Shown here one piece after another: positions 8,980 through 18,134 of a stretch of DNA of 64,000 nt. This DNA comes from Chryseobacterium sp. MYb264 (GTDB taxonomy: Bacteria; Bacteroidota; Bacteroidia; Flavobacteriales; Weeksellaceae), in contig NZ_CP142422.1 of assembly GCF_035974275.1 (NCBI RefSeq), forward strand, positions 1,612,001 through 1,676,000. The letters run 5' to 3'. Each line of letters begins with the position of its first letter. Position 1 is the stretch's first letter. The notes beneath the pieces are model-generated. The model was not told the origin of the DNA. It did no database searches and saw only the letters and a program-made list of their open reading frames with translations. Position numbers and translations under genes: made by a program.

Positions 8980-9285
8980 CAAGTGTTTTTTGATGCGTTG
9001 CAATAAAGCTTCTCTTGAAATAAGAGTTTCGTCCTTTTTGATATAAAACTTGGTGGCAATCACCACATCCTTTCGGATATCTTTTACGGCCTTGCCCAAC
9101 AAAATTTCATTATAACCATTACCATATACTTCTGCAGAATCAAAAAAGCTGCATCCCTGATCAAAGGAATAACGGATTAGATCTATACTATCTTTCTCAG
9201 GTAACGAACCATAAACATGGCTTAAACCCATACAGTCATAACCCACAGCACTTACCTTTAAATCTCTTAATTTTCTAAACTGCAT
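8920..9285 (-). pseudogene. Aldo/keto reductase 5' fragment
   Basis: The first third of an aldo/keto reductase of the YdhF/Tas-like type. It has an RDLKVSAVGYDCMGLS start and the catalytic Asp and Tyr region FFDSAEVYGNGYNEILLGKA, then VVIATKFYIKK. Homology stops near HLEKY and the frame then runs through nitroreductase DNA in the wrong phase to a stop at 8920. The rest of the barrel, including the cofactor site, is lost. The ATG at 9285 lies inside the 3' neighbourhood of the preceding aldo/keto reductase, as expected for the last gene of that operon. Confidence 0.75.
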
Positions 9286-9295
9286 ATTTCTATCT

Positions 9296-10135
9296 TTATA
9301 ATTCACTGAACCATTTTACCACTTCTGGGTCTGTATGATTTTTAAAGGTACTTTTTCCTGTGTCGATAGATTTTATTGTGTCCATATCGGCATCGTCCAA
9401 TTTGAAGTTAAAGACATTGATATTTTCTTTGATACGCTCCAAGTGAACAGATTTTGGAATGACCACGATACCTCTCTGAATAAGCCAACGCAAGACTACC
9501 TGTGCTACCGATTTGTTGTATTTAGCAGCAATGTTTTTTAGTATATCATTATCAAATACGTTCAGCACGCCCTGACCAAACGGTGACCAGGATTGGTGAA
9601 GTATGTCATTTTCGATTAGAAATTGATTGTTCTCAATCTGCTGATTGAAAGGGTGCGTTTCAATCTGGTTAATGGCTGGTTTAATTTCATTGTACAGCAT
9701 AAAATCCATCACTCTGTCCAGGCGGAAATTGCTCACGCCAATTGCACGAATTTTACCCTCTTTGTAGAGTTCTTCCATAGCCCTCCAAGAGCCATAAACG
9801 TCGTTAAAAGGTTGGTGGATCAGATAAAGGTCTAAATAGTCCAACCCTAAATTCTTAAGCGAAAGTTCAAAGGCCTTTTTTGTATTTTCATATCCGGCAT
9901 CCTGCAGCCAAAGTTTAGTCGTAATGAAAAGTTCTTCACGAGCCACTCCGCTGTTTTTAATACCCTTTCCAACGGCTTCTTCATTTCCGTATTTTGAAGC
10001 AGTATCAATCAGGCGGTACCCTGCTTTAATAGCTTCTTCTACGCTTTTCTCACATTCGGCCAGGTCATTCATTTGGTAAACACCAAAACCCAGCACTGGC
10101 ATTTCTACACCATTATTTAATTTTATAAATTCCAT
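9296..10135 (-). CDS. Aldo/keto reductase
   Basis: A 279-residue NADPH-dependent (beta/alpha)8 reductase of carbonyls. Visible motifs are MPVLGFGVYQM, the catalytic Asp and Tyr in LIDTASKYGNEEAVG, the Lys region FITTKLWLQD, the His in DLYLIHQPF, GVSNF, and the NADPH-binding IPKSVHLERIKEN. The frame extends upstream to a TTG at 10183, but the ATG chosen here begins the conserved EFIKLNNGVEMP start and clears the preceding stop by 16 nt. It is the third gene of a minus-strand SDR-AKR-AKR operon. Confidence 0.87.
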   Translation of the reverse strand: MEFIKLNNGVEMPVLGFGVYQMNDLAECEKSVEEAIKAGYRLIDTASKYGNEEAVGKGIKNSGVAREELFITTKLWLQDAGYENTKKAFELSLKNLGLDYLDLYLIHQPFNDVYGSWRAMEELYKEGKIRAIGVSNFRLDRVMDFMLYNEIKPAINQIETHPFNQQIENNQFLIENDILHQSWSPFGQGVLNVFDNDILKNIAAKYNKSVAQVVLRWLIQRGIVVIPKSVHLERIKENINVFNFKLDDADMDTIKSIDTGKSTFKNHTDPEVVKWFSEL

Positions 10136-10151
10136 TATTCTTTGTTTTATT

Positions 10152-11201
10152 TTATCCTTGTATTTTCGTTTTCCTTCCAGCAATCAGTTTTTTGAAGGCT
10201 GGTATATCGAAAAGATTAGGTAGTGGACCACCATGTAAGTTTTTATTTAAATTGTCGATTGCCGCCATATCGTCAGCACTTAGCTCGAAATCAAAGATGT
10301 CAATGTTGTATAATAAACGTTCGTAATGCTGAGACTTAGGAATGGCAATTAAACCATTTTGAATATGCCAGCGGAGTACAATCTGTGCCGTTACTTTTTT
10401 ATACTTTTCTGCCAACTTGACGATAGTATAATCTTGCAAGAGTCTTATTGGAGTTGCCGGATTACTTGCACTATTAGCTAACTCACCTCCAATCGGCCCC
10501 CATGATTCTGTAACAATACCGTGTTTTTTATGGAATTCTCTCAATTCCTTTTGAATAAGATATGGATGAAGTTCTACCTGATTGACTGCTGGTACAACCG
10601 AAGTTTCCTTCATTAGGTTTTCGAGATGTTCCGGAGTAAAATTGCTAACACCAATAGCACGAATTTTTTTATCGGCATATAATTTTTCCAACGCCTTATA
10701 AGCCTGTACCGTTTTTTCGAAATCCGTAGGCATTGGCCAATGGAGAATATATAAATCCAAATAATCCAATCCCAATAGATTCAGGCTATTATTGAAAGCA
10801 TTTAAGGCATTATCGTAGCCATAGTCCTCCATCCATAGCTTTGTGGTGACAAATAATTCAGAACGTTTTACTCCACTTCGTTTAATACCTTCCCCTACTT
10901 CTTTTTCGTTTCCGTAATTGGTAGCTGTATCCACCAAGCGATAACCATTTTTTAAAGCGAAAGCAACATCATCAGCTGCCTGAATAGTGGGCAATGCAAA
11001 TGAACCTACTCCAAGTACAGGCATCTCTACCCCATTGTTTAGTTTAATTGTAGGACTTTTAGCAGTTGCTATGCTGGCGTTTTGATTTTCATTATTCATG
11101 ACGTTATTATTTAACATTGATCCTGCAGAAGCTAAGCCTGATACCGCTAAAGCACCTGAGGCCAAACCTGCCTTTTTGATAAAATCTCTTCTGTTTGACA
11201 T
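10152..11201 (-). CDS. Aldo/keto reductase with Tat-like signal
   Basis: A 349-residue aldo/keto reductase with an N-terminal extension. Residues 1-30 (SNRRDFIKKAG, then LASGALAVSGLASA) fit a twin-arginine signal, implying folded export to the periplasm. The catalytic set is present: LVDTATNYGNE, TTKLWMED, ILHWPMP, GVSNFTPEH and IPKSQHYERL. The body is clearly paralogous to the next gene downstream, which lacks the signal, so the operon makes exported and cytoplasmic versions. It follows the SDR gene by 24 nt. Confidence 0.85.
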   Translation of the reverse strand: MSNRRDFIKKAGLASGALAVSGLASAGSMLNNNVMNNENQNASIATAKSPTIKLNNGVEMPVLGVGSFALPTIQAADDVAFALKNGYRLVDTATNYGNEKEVGEGIKRSGVKRSELFVTTKLWMEDYGYDNALNAFNNSLNLLGLDYLDLYILHWPMPTDFEKTVQAYKALEKLYADKKIRAIGVSNFTPEHLENLMKETSVVPAVNQVELHPYLIQKELREFHKKHGIVTESWGPIGGELANSASNPATPIRLLQDYTIVKLAEKYKKVTAQIVLRWHIQNGLIAIPKSQHYERLLYNIDIFDFELSADDMAAIDNLNKNLHGGPLPNLFDIPAFKKLIAGRKTKIQG

Positions 11202-11225
11202 ATTTTTATATTTTGTAATTGGTGA

Positions 11226-11987
11226 TTATTTAATTGTGTAACCTCCATCTGGAACTACTGCTTGCCCTACCATAAAACCAGCAGCTTCACTTGATAACCA
11301 CAGTACAGTTGAAGCCAGTTCTTCTGCTTTTCCCATTCTACCTCTTGGTATACCACTAATAATAGCATCCATATGTTCAGGGTGATCGGCAACGGCATTG
11401 GCAACCATTGGTGTGTCTGTAGTTCCTGGGCAAATACAGTTCACTCGAATTCCTTTAGATGCATATTCCAGGGCAGTTGCCTTGGTTAAACCTACTACTC
11501 CGTGCTTGGCAGCAGTGTAAGCTCCTAAGTCGGCAGTGCCCACAATACCACTTTGCGAAGAGCAATTGACGATAGATCCAAAACCTTGTTGGCGCATGAT
11601 CTGCAATTCATATTTCATGCAAAGCCAAATACCTTTCAGGTTCACTGCGATGGCTCTGTCGAAATCTTCTGATGAAGCATCGGCTGTTTCAGCAACGGCA
11701 ACATGCATCCCTGCATTGTTGTAAGCAACATCCAACTTTCCAAATTTTTGAACAACTTGTTCTACCAGTTTTTTTACTTCAAATTCGTTGCTAACATCAC
11801 ATTTGATACCGATAACGTCGTAACCTTGGTCATAAAGCGATTTCACAGCTTCATTCAATGCCTCTTTATTAAAATCAGACAGGGCAACGGAAGCTCCTGA
11901 TTGAGCAAATTGTTTGGCTGTTTCTAAACCTAATCCTGATGCTGCACCAGTAACCAATGCTACTTTATTTTTGAATGATATTTCCAT
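11226..11987 (-). CDS. Classical SDR family oxidoreductase
   Basis: A 253-residue short-chain dehydrogenase. It has TGAASGLG, the NNAG motif in AYNNAGMH, the catalytic Ser region IVNCSSQSG, and YTAAK. The C-terminal VVPDGGYTIK is typical of FabG-like and gluconate or glucose dehydrogenase-like enzymes. A preference for NAD is suggested by the Asp in ALSDFN after the second beta strand. It is the first gene of the SDR-AKR-AKR operon and is transcribed divergently from an AraC gene, its likely regulator. Confidence 0.88.
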   Translation of the reverse strand: MEISFKNKVALVTGAASGLGLETAKQFAQSGASVALSDFNKEALNEAVKSLYDQGYDVIGIKCDVSNEFEVKKLVEQVVQKFGKLDVAYNNAGMHVAVAETADASSEDFDRAIAVNLKGIWLCMKYELQIMRQQGFGSIVNCSSQSGIVGTADLGAYTAAKHGVVGLTKATALEYASKGIRVNCICPGTTDTPMVANAVADHPEHMDAIISGIPRGRMGKAEELASTVLWLSSEAAGFMVGQAVVPDGGYTIK

Positions 11988-12013
11988 TATTAAAATTTAA
12001 TCTTTTGTCTATA

Positions 12014-12021
12014 CAAAATTA
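12014..12021 (-). promoter_or_regulatory. Putative -7 box of SDR-AKR operon
   Basis: TAATTTTG on the minus strand, 26 nt before the SDR start codon. No good -33 TTG was found, which would suit activation by the divergent AraC regulator. Confidence 0.4.
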
Positions 12022-12098
12022 CCAGCTTGAATACAGAGCAGCTTATACCAATTACGGAGATACTGTTACATTTTACGGAATTAGCTGAGATACCATAT

Positions 12099-12126
12099 TT
12101 GGATCAGAATTATTTGGATAAATTTG
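12099..12126 (+). promoter_or_regulatory. Putative promoter of AraC gene
   Basis: TTG at 12099-12101, a 17-nt spacer and TAAATTTG at 12119-12126 match the Bacteroidota consensus. The start codon is 22 nt downstream. Confidence 0.55.
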
Positions 12127-12147
12127 CTTTAGGTAAATAAAAATGCA

Positions 12148-13044
12148 ATGAACAGAATAGTGAATTTTGATACGGTGGACAGTTACAATAAATACGGTGG
12201 ACAAACTACGGTTAATCCTTTAGTGAGTATTGTAGATCTATCCGAGGGTCCGTTGAATAACTACAGCCAGCTAAATGTGGGTCTATATATCATTGTTTTT
12301 AAAGACAAATATTGCGGTGAAATTGAATACGGTAGAAGTTCGTACGATTATAATGAAGGCGCCCTTTTATTTTTTTCACCCGGACAGGTTATACGCTTGG
12401 AGGAAACTGAAGAATTAAATCAGCCTAAAGGCTATGCTCTGGCGTTCCATCCAGATTTTCTGCACAGAACATCACTGCTCAAAAATTTTCACGAATATAC
12501 TTTTTTCAACTATGCAATGAAGGAAGCATTATATATGTCCGAAAATGAACAGACAGATATTCTGGATTGCTTTGCAAGGATAAAATCAGAAATTGAGAGA
12601 CCAATTGACCAGCACAGCAAGCGCGTAATAATCTCTGCCATCGAATTGTTATTAAGTTATTGTATCCGTTTTTACGACCGTCAGTTTATCACTAGAGAGA
12701 AGATGAACTACGGTATTCTTGAAAAGTTTGAAGAGTTACTACGAAATTATTATCAATCCGATTTACCATCTGAATTAGGACTTCCCTCTGTAAATTATTG
12801 TGCATCAGAACTATTCCTATCGCCCAATTATTTTGGTGATCTGATCAAAAAAGAAACGGGCAAAACTGCCCATGAATATATTCAAAATTCCATCATTAAT
12901 CTGGCAAAAAGCAAAGTCGCCGATCCCGCTAAATCATTAAGTGAAATTGCATATGAATTAGGGTTTAAAAATCCTTCCCATTTTTCAAAATTATTCAAGC
13001 AGAAGACAGGAAGAACACCACAGGAATACCGGATGAAGGTTTAG
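12148..13044 (+). CDS. AraC family transcriptional regulator
   Basis: A 298-residue regulator with an N-terminal ligand-binding region (IIVFKDKYCGEIEYGRSSYD, then FSPGQVIRL) and a C-terminal AraC DNA-binding domain (LFLSPNYFGDLIKKETG, then IAYELGFKNPSHFSKLFKQ and TGRTPQEYR). An ATG five bases upstream is followed at once by a stop, so the ATG used here decides the start. It is divergent from the SDR-AKR-AKR operon. It is a clear paralogue of the regulator at 14525-15424; both share FY-x-RQFI and a LPSV-x-Y segment. Confidence 0.85.
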   Translation: MNRIVNFDTVDSYNKYGGQTTVNPLVSIVDLSEGPLNNYSQLNVGLYIIVFKDKYCGEIEYGRSSYDYNEGALLFFSPGQVIRLEETEELNQPKGYALAFHPDFLHRTSLLKNFHEYTFFNYAMKEALYMSENEQTDILDCFARIKSEIERPIDQHSKRVIISAIELLLSYCIRFYDRQFITREKMNYGILEKFEELLRNYYQSDLPSELGLPSVNYCASELFLSPNYFGDLIKKETGKTAHEYIQNSIINLAKSKVADPAKSLSEIAYELGFKNPSHFSKLFKQKTGRTPQEYRMKV

Positions 13045-13072
13045 CACGTTTAATTCAAAAAAGAATACTTTC

Positions 13073-13130
13073 TAACACCTTCAAAATATTATCAATCTCT
13101 TCTAATAAATGATTTGAGCCAGAGTCCTAT
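13073..13130 (+). repeat. Structured intergenic repeat, type A copy 2 (diverged)
   Basis: Shares TAACACCTTCAAAATATTAT and a diverged TCTAATAAATG...CAGAGTCCT segment with copies A1 and A3. The outer stem and AAGTTCAC end are lost. As in the other copies, a hairpin follows (CTATGGGC with a CATAGG arm). Confidence 0.5.
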
Positions 13131-13191
13131 GGGCTTAAGGAGATAACGATTTATTAATTGTATATTTTCTCATAGGCATAACATATTATTT

Positions 13192-13232
13192 ATCAAACCG
13201 TTACATCTTGACATTTATGGTTTGATTTTTTT
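13192..13232 (+). terminator. Hairpin terminator
   Basis: ATCAAACC and GGTTTGAT, an 8-bp stem, followed by seven T residues, downstream of the AraC gene. Confidence 0.7.
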
Positions 13233-13648
13233 CACTTGAAATCTTTAACCTATCTAAAATACGCAGCCTAAAAGTGCTGCATTAAAGATCTCATCGGCAT
13301 TGAAACGCGGTCTGAAATCCCATTAAGGTTCTAGTTTTTTTCTCTTTTGGTTTATTATGACTTTTTGATACTAAATATAACAATTCTAGTATAATTTTAG
13401 CTTCCTTTTCATTTGCCTGAACTCCATTCTTAGCCAGAATAATAATTGCTTGTTACACTTATAACTAGTTTCTATATTTGAAATTCAGAGTCAATAAAGC
13501 TTAGTAACCAATTGAAATTAAAATATTTTGAATCTAAAATCCAACAATTAGCAAATTCTGACTTTTGTTATATTTTTCCTTACTTTTATATCATATCAAT
13601 TGTACCAGCATTACGGAACTTTGCATTAAAGATTTAAAATAAAATACA

Positions 13649-14473
13649 ATGTCAAAGACAATTTTTATTACGGGTGCATCCCGTGGGTTAGGAAAAATAT
13701 GGACCGAAGCATTTTTAAAACGTGGCGATAATGTTATTGCAGCAGTAAGAAACTTAGAATCACTAAATGATTTATCTGCAGAATATCCATCCACCCTAAA
13801 AGTAGTTAAACTGGATATCACAGACAGAGAATCTTGTTTTAAGGTTGTAAAGGAAGCAAAATCATATTTTGGTAAAATTGATGTGTTAATTAACAATGCA
13901 GGATATGGTCATATTGGCGCCATTGAAGAACTAACAGAAAGTGAAGTTAGAGCACAGATTGAAACTAATTTATTTGGGTTAATTTGGGTTACACAGGCAA
14001 TACTACCCATTATGAGAGAGCAAGGTTTTGGCCACTTGATTCAGGTTTCAAGTGCCTTAGGAACTGCTGTTTTACCGACAATGGGTATTTACAGTGCTTC
14101 AAAGTTTGCTGTTGAAGGTTTAAATGAAACTCTAGCATTAGAAGTTAAGAATCAAGGTATTAAAGTAACCATTCTTGAACCTAACGGATTTGCAACAGAT
14201 TTCAGCGTATCCTCATTTGCACAGAGCACACCATTACCGATTTATGATAATGTACGTCAAACAATAGGTGCAAGACAAGGAGCCAGAACCGAAGATGTAG
14301 GAGACCCTCAAGCCACAGCAAAGGCTATTCTAACACTTGTTGACGCTGAAGAACCACCATTAAGACTTATTCTTGGAAAAGCAGCATTACCTTGGTTCAA
14401 GACGACTTATGAAGAACGTTTGAAAACATGGGAAGATTGGCAACATATCTCGGTCCCTGCACACGGAAACTAA
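13649..14473 (+). CDS. SDR family oxidoreductase
   Basis: A 274-residue short-chain dehydrogenase with TGASRGLGK at the N-terminus, VLINNAGYGHIG, the serine strand IQVSSALGT and the active-site YSASKFAVEG. The C-terminal part (LEPNGFATDF, then ARTEDVGDPQATAKAIL) resembles ketoreductase-like SDRs often annotated as retinol or short-chain dehydrogenases. The substrate is unknown. It is followed 51 nt later by an AraC regulator in the same direction, another enzyme-regulator pair in this island. Confidence 0.87.
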   Translation: MSKTIFITGASRGLGKIWTEAFLKRGDNVIAAVRNLESLNDLSAEYPSTLKVVKLDITDRESCFKVVKEAKSYFGKIDVLINNAGYGHIGAIEELTESEVRAQIETNLFGLIWVTQAILPIMREQGFGHLIQVSSALGTAVLPTMGIYSASKFAVEGLNETLALEVKNQGIKVTILEPNGFATDFSVSSFAQSTPLPIYDNVRQTIGARQGARTEDVGDPQATAKAILTLVDAEEPPLRLILGKAALPWFKTTYEERLKTWEDWQHISVPAHGN

Positions 14474-14524
14474 CTATTAATAATCGTGGATCTGCTCTAT
14501 TGCAGGTTCACGATACTTTATTTG

Positions 14525-15424
14525 ATGATTATGAGTCATTTTGAAAAAATTAGTAAACTACATTTAGAGTTAGGATATAAGGCTCCTGAAAATCCTCTAT
14601 TTAGCATTCTGAAATGTGATGAAAATAGCTGTCCCGGAATTGAAATTGATTTCACGGCAGATTTTTACATTATTGGTTTTAGAAAATTAAAATCAGGCAG
14701 TGTTTCCTATGGAAGGACTATATACGATCATGATTCTGGATCAATGTCATTTGTAAAACCAAGACAGAAAATGATTTTCCAGAATGTACAATTACAGGAA
14801 AAAGGATTTTTGATTCTTATCCACGAGGATTTTTTAGCAGGCACCGGGCTCTATAATAAAATTGAAAAATATAGCTACTTTGACTACGAGGTTAATGAAG
14901 CACTTTATCTAACGCCTCTCGAGGAAGAAACCATCTGGAATCTTTTTTCACATATTGAAAAAGAATACTTCAATAACGTCGATACATACAGCAAAGAAAT
15001 TATTTTAGCGCATATTGAAACGATGCTAAAATATGCTCAACGTTTTTACACAAGACAGTTTATTAATAGAAAACAGATAAATAGCATTACAGCAACAAAA
15101 TTTAATTCTGCTTTGGATACCTATTTCAAAAATGATATGGTAAAAGAATTAGGACTGCCATCGGTACGTTATCTTTCCAATCAATTAAACCTTTCTTCAA
15201 GATATCTAAGTGACCTTTTAAAGCAAGAAACCGGAAAAACTGCATTAGAACTGATTCATCTTTATCTAATGTCAAAAGCTAAAAATCTTTTAAAGGAAGG
15301 GCAATTAACCATTTCGGAAATATCATTTTCTTTAGGATATGAAAATCCGGCTTATTTTTCAAAGCTCTTTAAAAAAGAAGTTGGAAGTTCTCCAAATGAA
15401 TACAAAAACAATATTTTGAATTAA
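14525..15424 (+). CDS. AraC family transcriptional regulator
   Basis: About 299 residues. The N-terminal half is a sensor like that of the 12148 gene (FYIIGFRKLKSGSVSYGRTI, then FVKPRQKMIF). The C-terminal half is the AraC DNA-binding domain (LNLSSRYLSDLLKQETG, then ISFSLGYENPAYFSKLFKK and GSSPNEYK). An upstream GTG at 14486 keeps the frame open, but the ATG at 14525, or 14531, is the more likely start. It is probably the regulator of the SDR gene before it. Confidence 0.83.
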   Translation: MIMSHFEKISKLHLELGYKAPENPLFSILKCDENSCPGIEIDFTADFYIIGFRKLKSGSVSYGRTIYDHDSGSMSFVKPRQKMIFQNVQLQEKGFLILIHEDFLAGTGLYNKIEKYSYFDYEVNEALYLTPLEEETIWNLFSHIEKEYFNNVDTYSKEIILAHIETMLKYAQRFYTRQFINRKQINSITATKFNSALDTYFKNDMVKELGLPSVRYLSNQLNLSSRYLSDLLKQETGKTALELIHLYLMSKAKNLLKEGQLTISEISFSLGYENPAYFSKLFKKEVGSSPNEYKNNILN

Positions 15425-15435
15425 AATAATCTATA

Positions 15436-15465
15436 GGGTATATGCGGTAGCTTTGTTACCCTTTT
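15436..15465 (+). terminator. Weak hairpin terminator
   Basis: GGGTA and TACCC arms followed by four T residues, 12 nt after the AraC stop codon. Confidence 0.45.
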
Positions 15466-15584
15466 ATGAATTTGATGATCGTTTGACAAAATTGTTTTAT
15501 CATTTAACAATCTATCAAAAATAGCTATTGCTTGTGTTTTATTTTACGTATTCCTTATATATTTAAAAAGGATTCAAACTAAAT

Positions 15585-15590
15585 TAAATA
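15585..15590. repeat. Target site duplication, left (IS copy 2)
   Basis: TAAATA, repeated at 17059-17064. Confidence 0.88.
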
Positions 15591-17058
15591 GTCGCTCCTT
15601 AAAAAGCTGTTTTTTGACTTTGAAAATTATATTTGCCTAAAAAGATTCGGAGAACAAGTTCGAGCCAAAGAAGAATTTGTTGTTTGATTTGATTCAATCT
15701 CATCTTCAAATTGTATCCAATCCCTGCTAATAATGCATTATTAATATCTCCAGCCACTCCTTTCAGGAAGTTTAATCCTAAGGAGTGGTTTCTTTTTAAA
15801 TGAGAGATACAAGGTTCTATGGCTGCTCTTGCCCGGAATCTTAATCTGGCTACTTGTTGCCCATATTTTGTTTTTTCTTTTTTTGCGGGAAGCAAAATTG
15901 CTGTTCCTTCCACTTCTTTGATTCCTTTAAATCCTCTGTCTGTAGTGGCTTTCGTAGGTCTTGTTCCGCCAACGGATTTTCTTACCCTCTCACTCTGTGC
16001 CAATGATTCTTCAAGAGTTTTACTATCGTGAGGATTGCCAGAAAATCTCTTTACCGAGCTGATGATCCCTGTTTTCCGACCTCTTACTACTGCTACTTTT
16101 GTCCCAAACTCGTATGCTTTTCCCGATTTTCCTTTCGCAATACACGCAACTTGTGGCTCGTGAAGACTGTAAATTTTATCTTTCGTGGTACGTTCTTGGG
16201 TGAGTGCTTTAAGGTAAATTTTAAAAACGTCTTCGTAGCCTTTCAAAACATCTTTAGGAAGTTTTCTTTCCAATTCCCGAAGAACTCTTTTACCAATCGT
16301 CCTGAGCTTTTTCCTCGCCATTTTTGCCTTCTTCTGTCTTCTGGGATGATGTCCAAAAAAAGCGTCCCGCAATAATTGTTTGCTCACTCTTCTGTAGCTT
16401 TGTCTTTGTACAACGCTCTCTTTTTCTGCTATTTTTCTACAATTGTCGATTACTTTTTTTGCTAATTTGGCATCGGTAGGAAAGGTAATGTTCTTCTCCT
16501 GAACCGTCGTATCTACCTGAACTTCATCTTCTGTTTTGGCTTTGGGATGGAGAGAAACGCTTTGTCCCAAAAGAAATTCCAAACCCTTATCTCCAATTCT
16601 TTTTCTGAAGTGTACAAAATTGCTCGGATCGAAAGGCTGCTCTGTCTGGAAAAAGGTTTCTCCGGTAAAATATTGCCAATACGCATTCTCAATCCATCTC
16701 TCTATTACACTTTCATCACTTTCTTTAAACATTTCCTTGAGCAAAAGCATTCCTGCTATTTTACGGATAGCAATAGAAGGTCTTCCGTTTTCTGAAAATA
16801 ATTTCTCAAACTCTGACTCCATTTTATCCCAGGAAATCTCCCCAGCTAATTTTACCACCGGATGCTCCATATTAATAAGCTCCGTAAGCCTGGTCTTGAA
16901 TAAATTCTGCTGTAAATCCTCTCTTATTTTGCCTAACATTTTGCCACTTTTTATATCCTAAAAATACAATTTATTGCAATTTTTTACAACGATTTTTTAC
17001 GAAATATAAGTGCATAAAAACTGATAATCAAAATATTACTTGGTTTTTAAGGAATGAC
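15591..17058 (-). mobile_element. IS5/IS1182-like insertion sequence, copy 2
   Basis: The same 1,468-bp element as at 4489-5956, in the opposite orientation, with the same terminal repeats (GTCGCTCCTTAAAAA at this left end). It lies between an AraC gene and an SDR gene and breaks no recognisable frame. Its own duplication, TAAATA, differs from that of copy 1. The pairing of each duplication with its own copy argues against an inversion between the two. Confidence 0.93.
15599..16939 (-). CDS. Transposase, IS5/IS1182-like
   Basis: A 446-residue DDE transposase identical in protein sequence to the one at 4608-5948, with likely catalytic D143, D334 and E375. The frame is intact. Because the two copies are inverted and about 9.6 kb apart, recombination between them could invert the intervening AKR/SDR/AraC block. 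Confidence 0.92.
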   Translation of the reverse strand: MLGKIREDLQQNLFKTRLTELINMEHPVVKLAGEISWDKMESEFEKLFSENGRPSIAIRKIAGMLLLKEMFKESDESVIERWIENAYWQYFTGETFFQTEQPFDPSNFVHFRKRIGDKGLEFLLGQSVSLHPKAKTEDEVQVDTTVQEKNITFPTDAKLAKKVIDNCRKIAEKESVVQRQSYRRVSKQLLRDAFFGHHPRRQKKAKMARKKLRTIGKRVLRELERKLPKDVLKGYEDVFKIYLKALTQERTTKDKIYSLHEPQVACIAKGKSGKAYEFGTKVAVVRGRKTGIISSVKRFSGNPHDSKTLEESLAQSERVRKSVGGTRPTKATTDRGFKGIKEVEGTAILLPAKKEKTKYGQQVARLRFRARAAIEPCISHLKRNHSLGLNFLKGVAGDINNALLAGIGYNLKMRLNQIKQQILLWLELVLRIFLGKYNFQSQKTAF

Positions 17059-17064
17059 TAAATA
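17059..17064. repeat. Target site duplication, right (IS copy 2)
   Basis: TAAATA, the partner of 15585-15590. Confidence 0.88.
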
Positions 17065-17174
17065 GCTTAAATCCCTGTAAAATTATATGTTACGCGCCAA
17101 AACCATCATTCATAGTGTCATAAACCCTGCTTCATTGGAGCAAGAAAATCCACCAAAAAGGACTGTTATTTAAT

Positions 17175-17930
17175 TTACCATGGCAGAACTTTACGATCTC
17201 TAAAAAATTGACCACTTGGACCGTCTTTTGGCAAAGTTGCTGCCCATACAATACCATCCACACATTCCTCAACCGGTCTGGCACCAAAATCAGCAGCACC
17301 CGGTCGTGTAGCTGTCATTCCTGGACAAACAGCATTAACAAGAACATTATCATTCTTAAATTCTTTCGCCATTTTTATAGTCAATCCATTCAAAGCCAAT
17401 TTTGTCAGACCGTAAGCTGGTAAAGGATAATCAAAGGTAATTTGACTAAGCCCCGCACCCGGAAAGTTAACAATACCAAAGTCCGGATCTGCAAATGATC
17501 CTGCCCCACTCGATATATTAACAATACGACCTTCACCACTGGCTACAAGAAGGGGATAAAATTGTTGAGTTACATACCAAGTTCCGGTAACATTTGTTTG
17601 AAATTCAATGTTAAGTTCATCCATATCTTTATCAATAAACTTTGCAGATGAATTTAACATTAAAGCAGCATTATTAATAAGGATATCAATTTTTTGAAAC
17701 TTTTCTTCAATGAACTTGGTAGCTTTTCTAATACTGTCAAGATCTAAAAGATCGATTTTTACTGAAGTTACATTAACTCCATCCTGCTTTAATTCCTGAG
17801 CAAGATTTTCTGCCTGTTCAAGATTTCTTGCTGAAATTATAATATTATGGCCTTCTAAGCCTAAATGCTTTGCAACAGCAAAACCTATACCCTGTCTCTG
17901 GCTTACACCAGTAATTAAGATTATTTTCAT
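17175..17930 (-). CDS. SDR family oxidoreductase
   Basis: A 251-residue short-chain dehydrogenase. The cofactor motif is divergent (TGVSQRQGIG). DILINNAAL, VNISSGAGS and the catalytic tyrosine motif YGLTKLALNG follow, then CPGMTATRPG. An insert of about 20 residues precedes the active-site Tyr, and the C-terminus ends FFRDRKVLPW. These traits resemble carbonyl reductase-like SDRs, whose C-termini often read FxxDRxVxPW. The substrate is unknown. It lies about 200 nt downstream of the YciI-like gene on the same strand. Confidence 0.83.
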   Translation of the reverse strand: MKIILITGVSQRQGIGFAVAKHLGLEGHNIIISARNLEQAENLAQELKQDGVNVTSVKIDLLDLDSIRKATKFIEEKFQKIDILINNAALMLNSSAKFIDKDMDELNIEFQTNVTGTWYVTQQFYPLLVASGEGRIVNISSGAGSFADPDFGIVNFPGAGLSQITFDYPLPAYGLTKLALNGLTIKMAKEFKNDNVLVNAVCPGMTATRPGAADFGARPVEECVDGIVWAATLPKDGPSGQFFRDRKVLPW

Positions 17931-18134
17931 TTTTAAATTTATATTTTGTATTATAGCTCATCTTTTTGATCACGAATCAGATTAATGACATTTCCGGTTT
18001 AGTTTTTTCTTTTAAAACTATATAGCAAGCGAACCTAACTTGCCTCTTGTGGCAATAATCATATTTTTTTTATCATTTATTTTTATTAAATGACAAAACC
18101 GCCACTTTCAGTAAAGGTTAAATTATGTTGATTT

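Larger units (their letters stand above)
13045..13648. other. Gene-free stretch with repeat copy and terminator
   Basis: This 604-nt spacer contains a partial type A repeat (13073-13130), a hairpin near 13131-13180 and a clear terminator at 13192-13232. I see no protein-coding frame in the remaining part. Confidence 0.6.

Noticed and set aside
4489..17058. A composite transposon made by the two IS copies
   Set aside because: Each copy has its own different target duplication immediately at both ends, showing two independent insertions.
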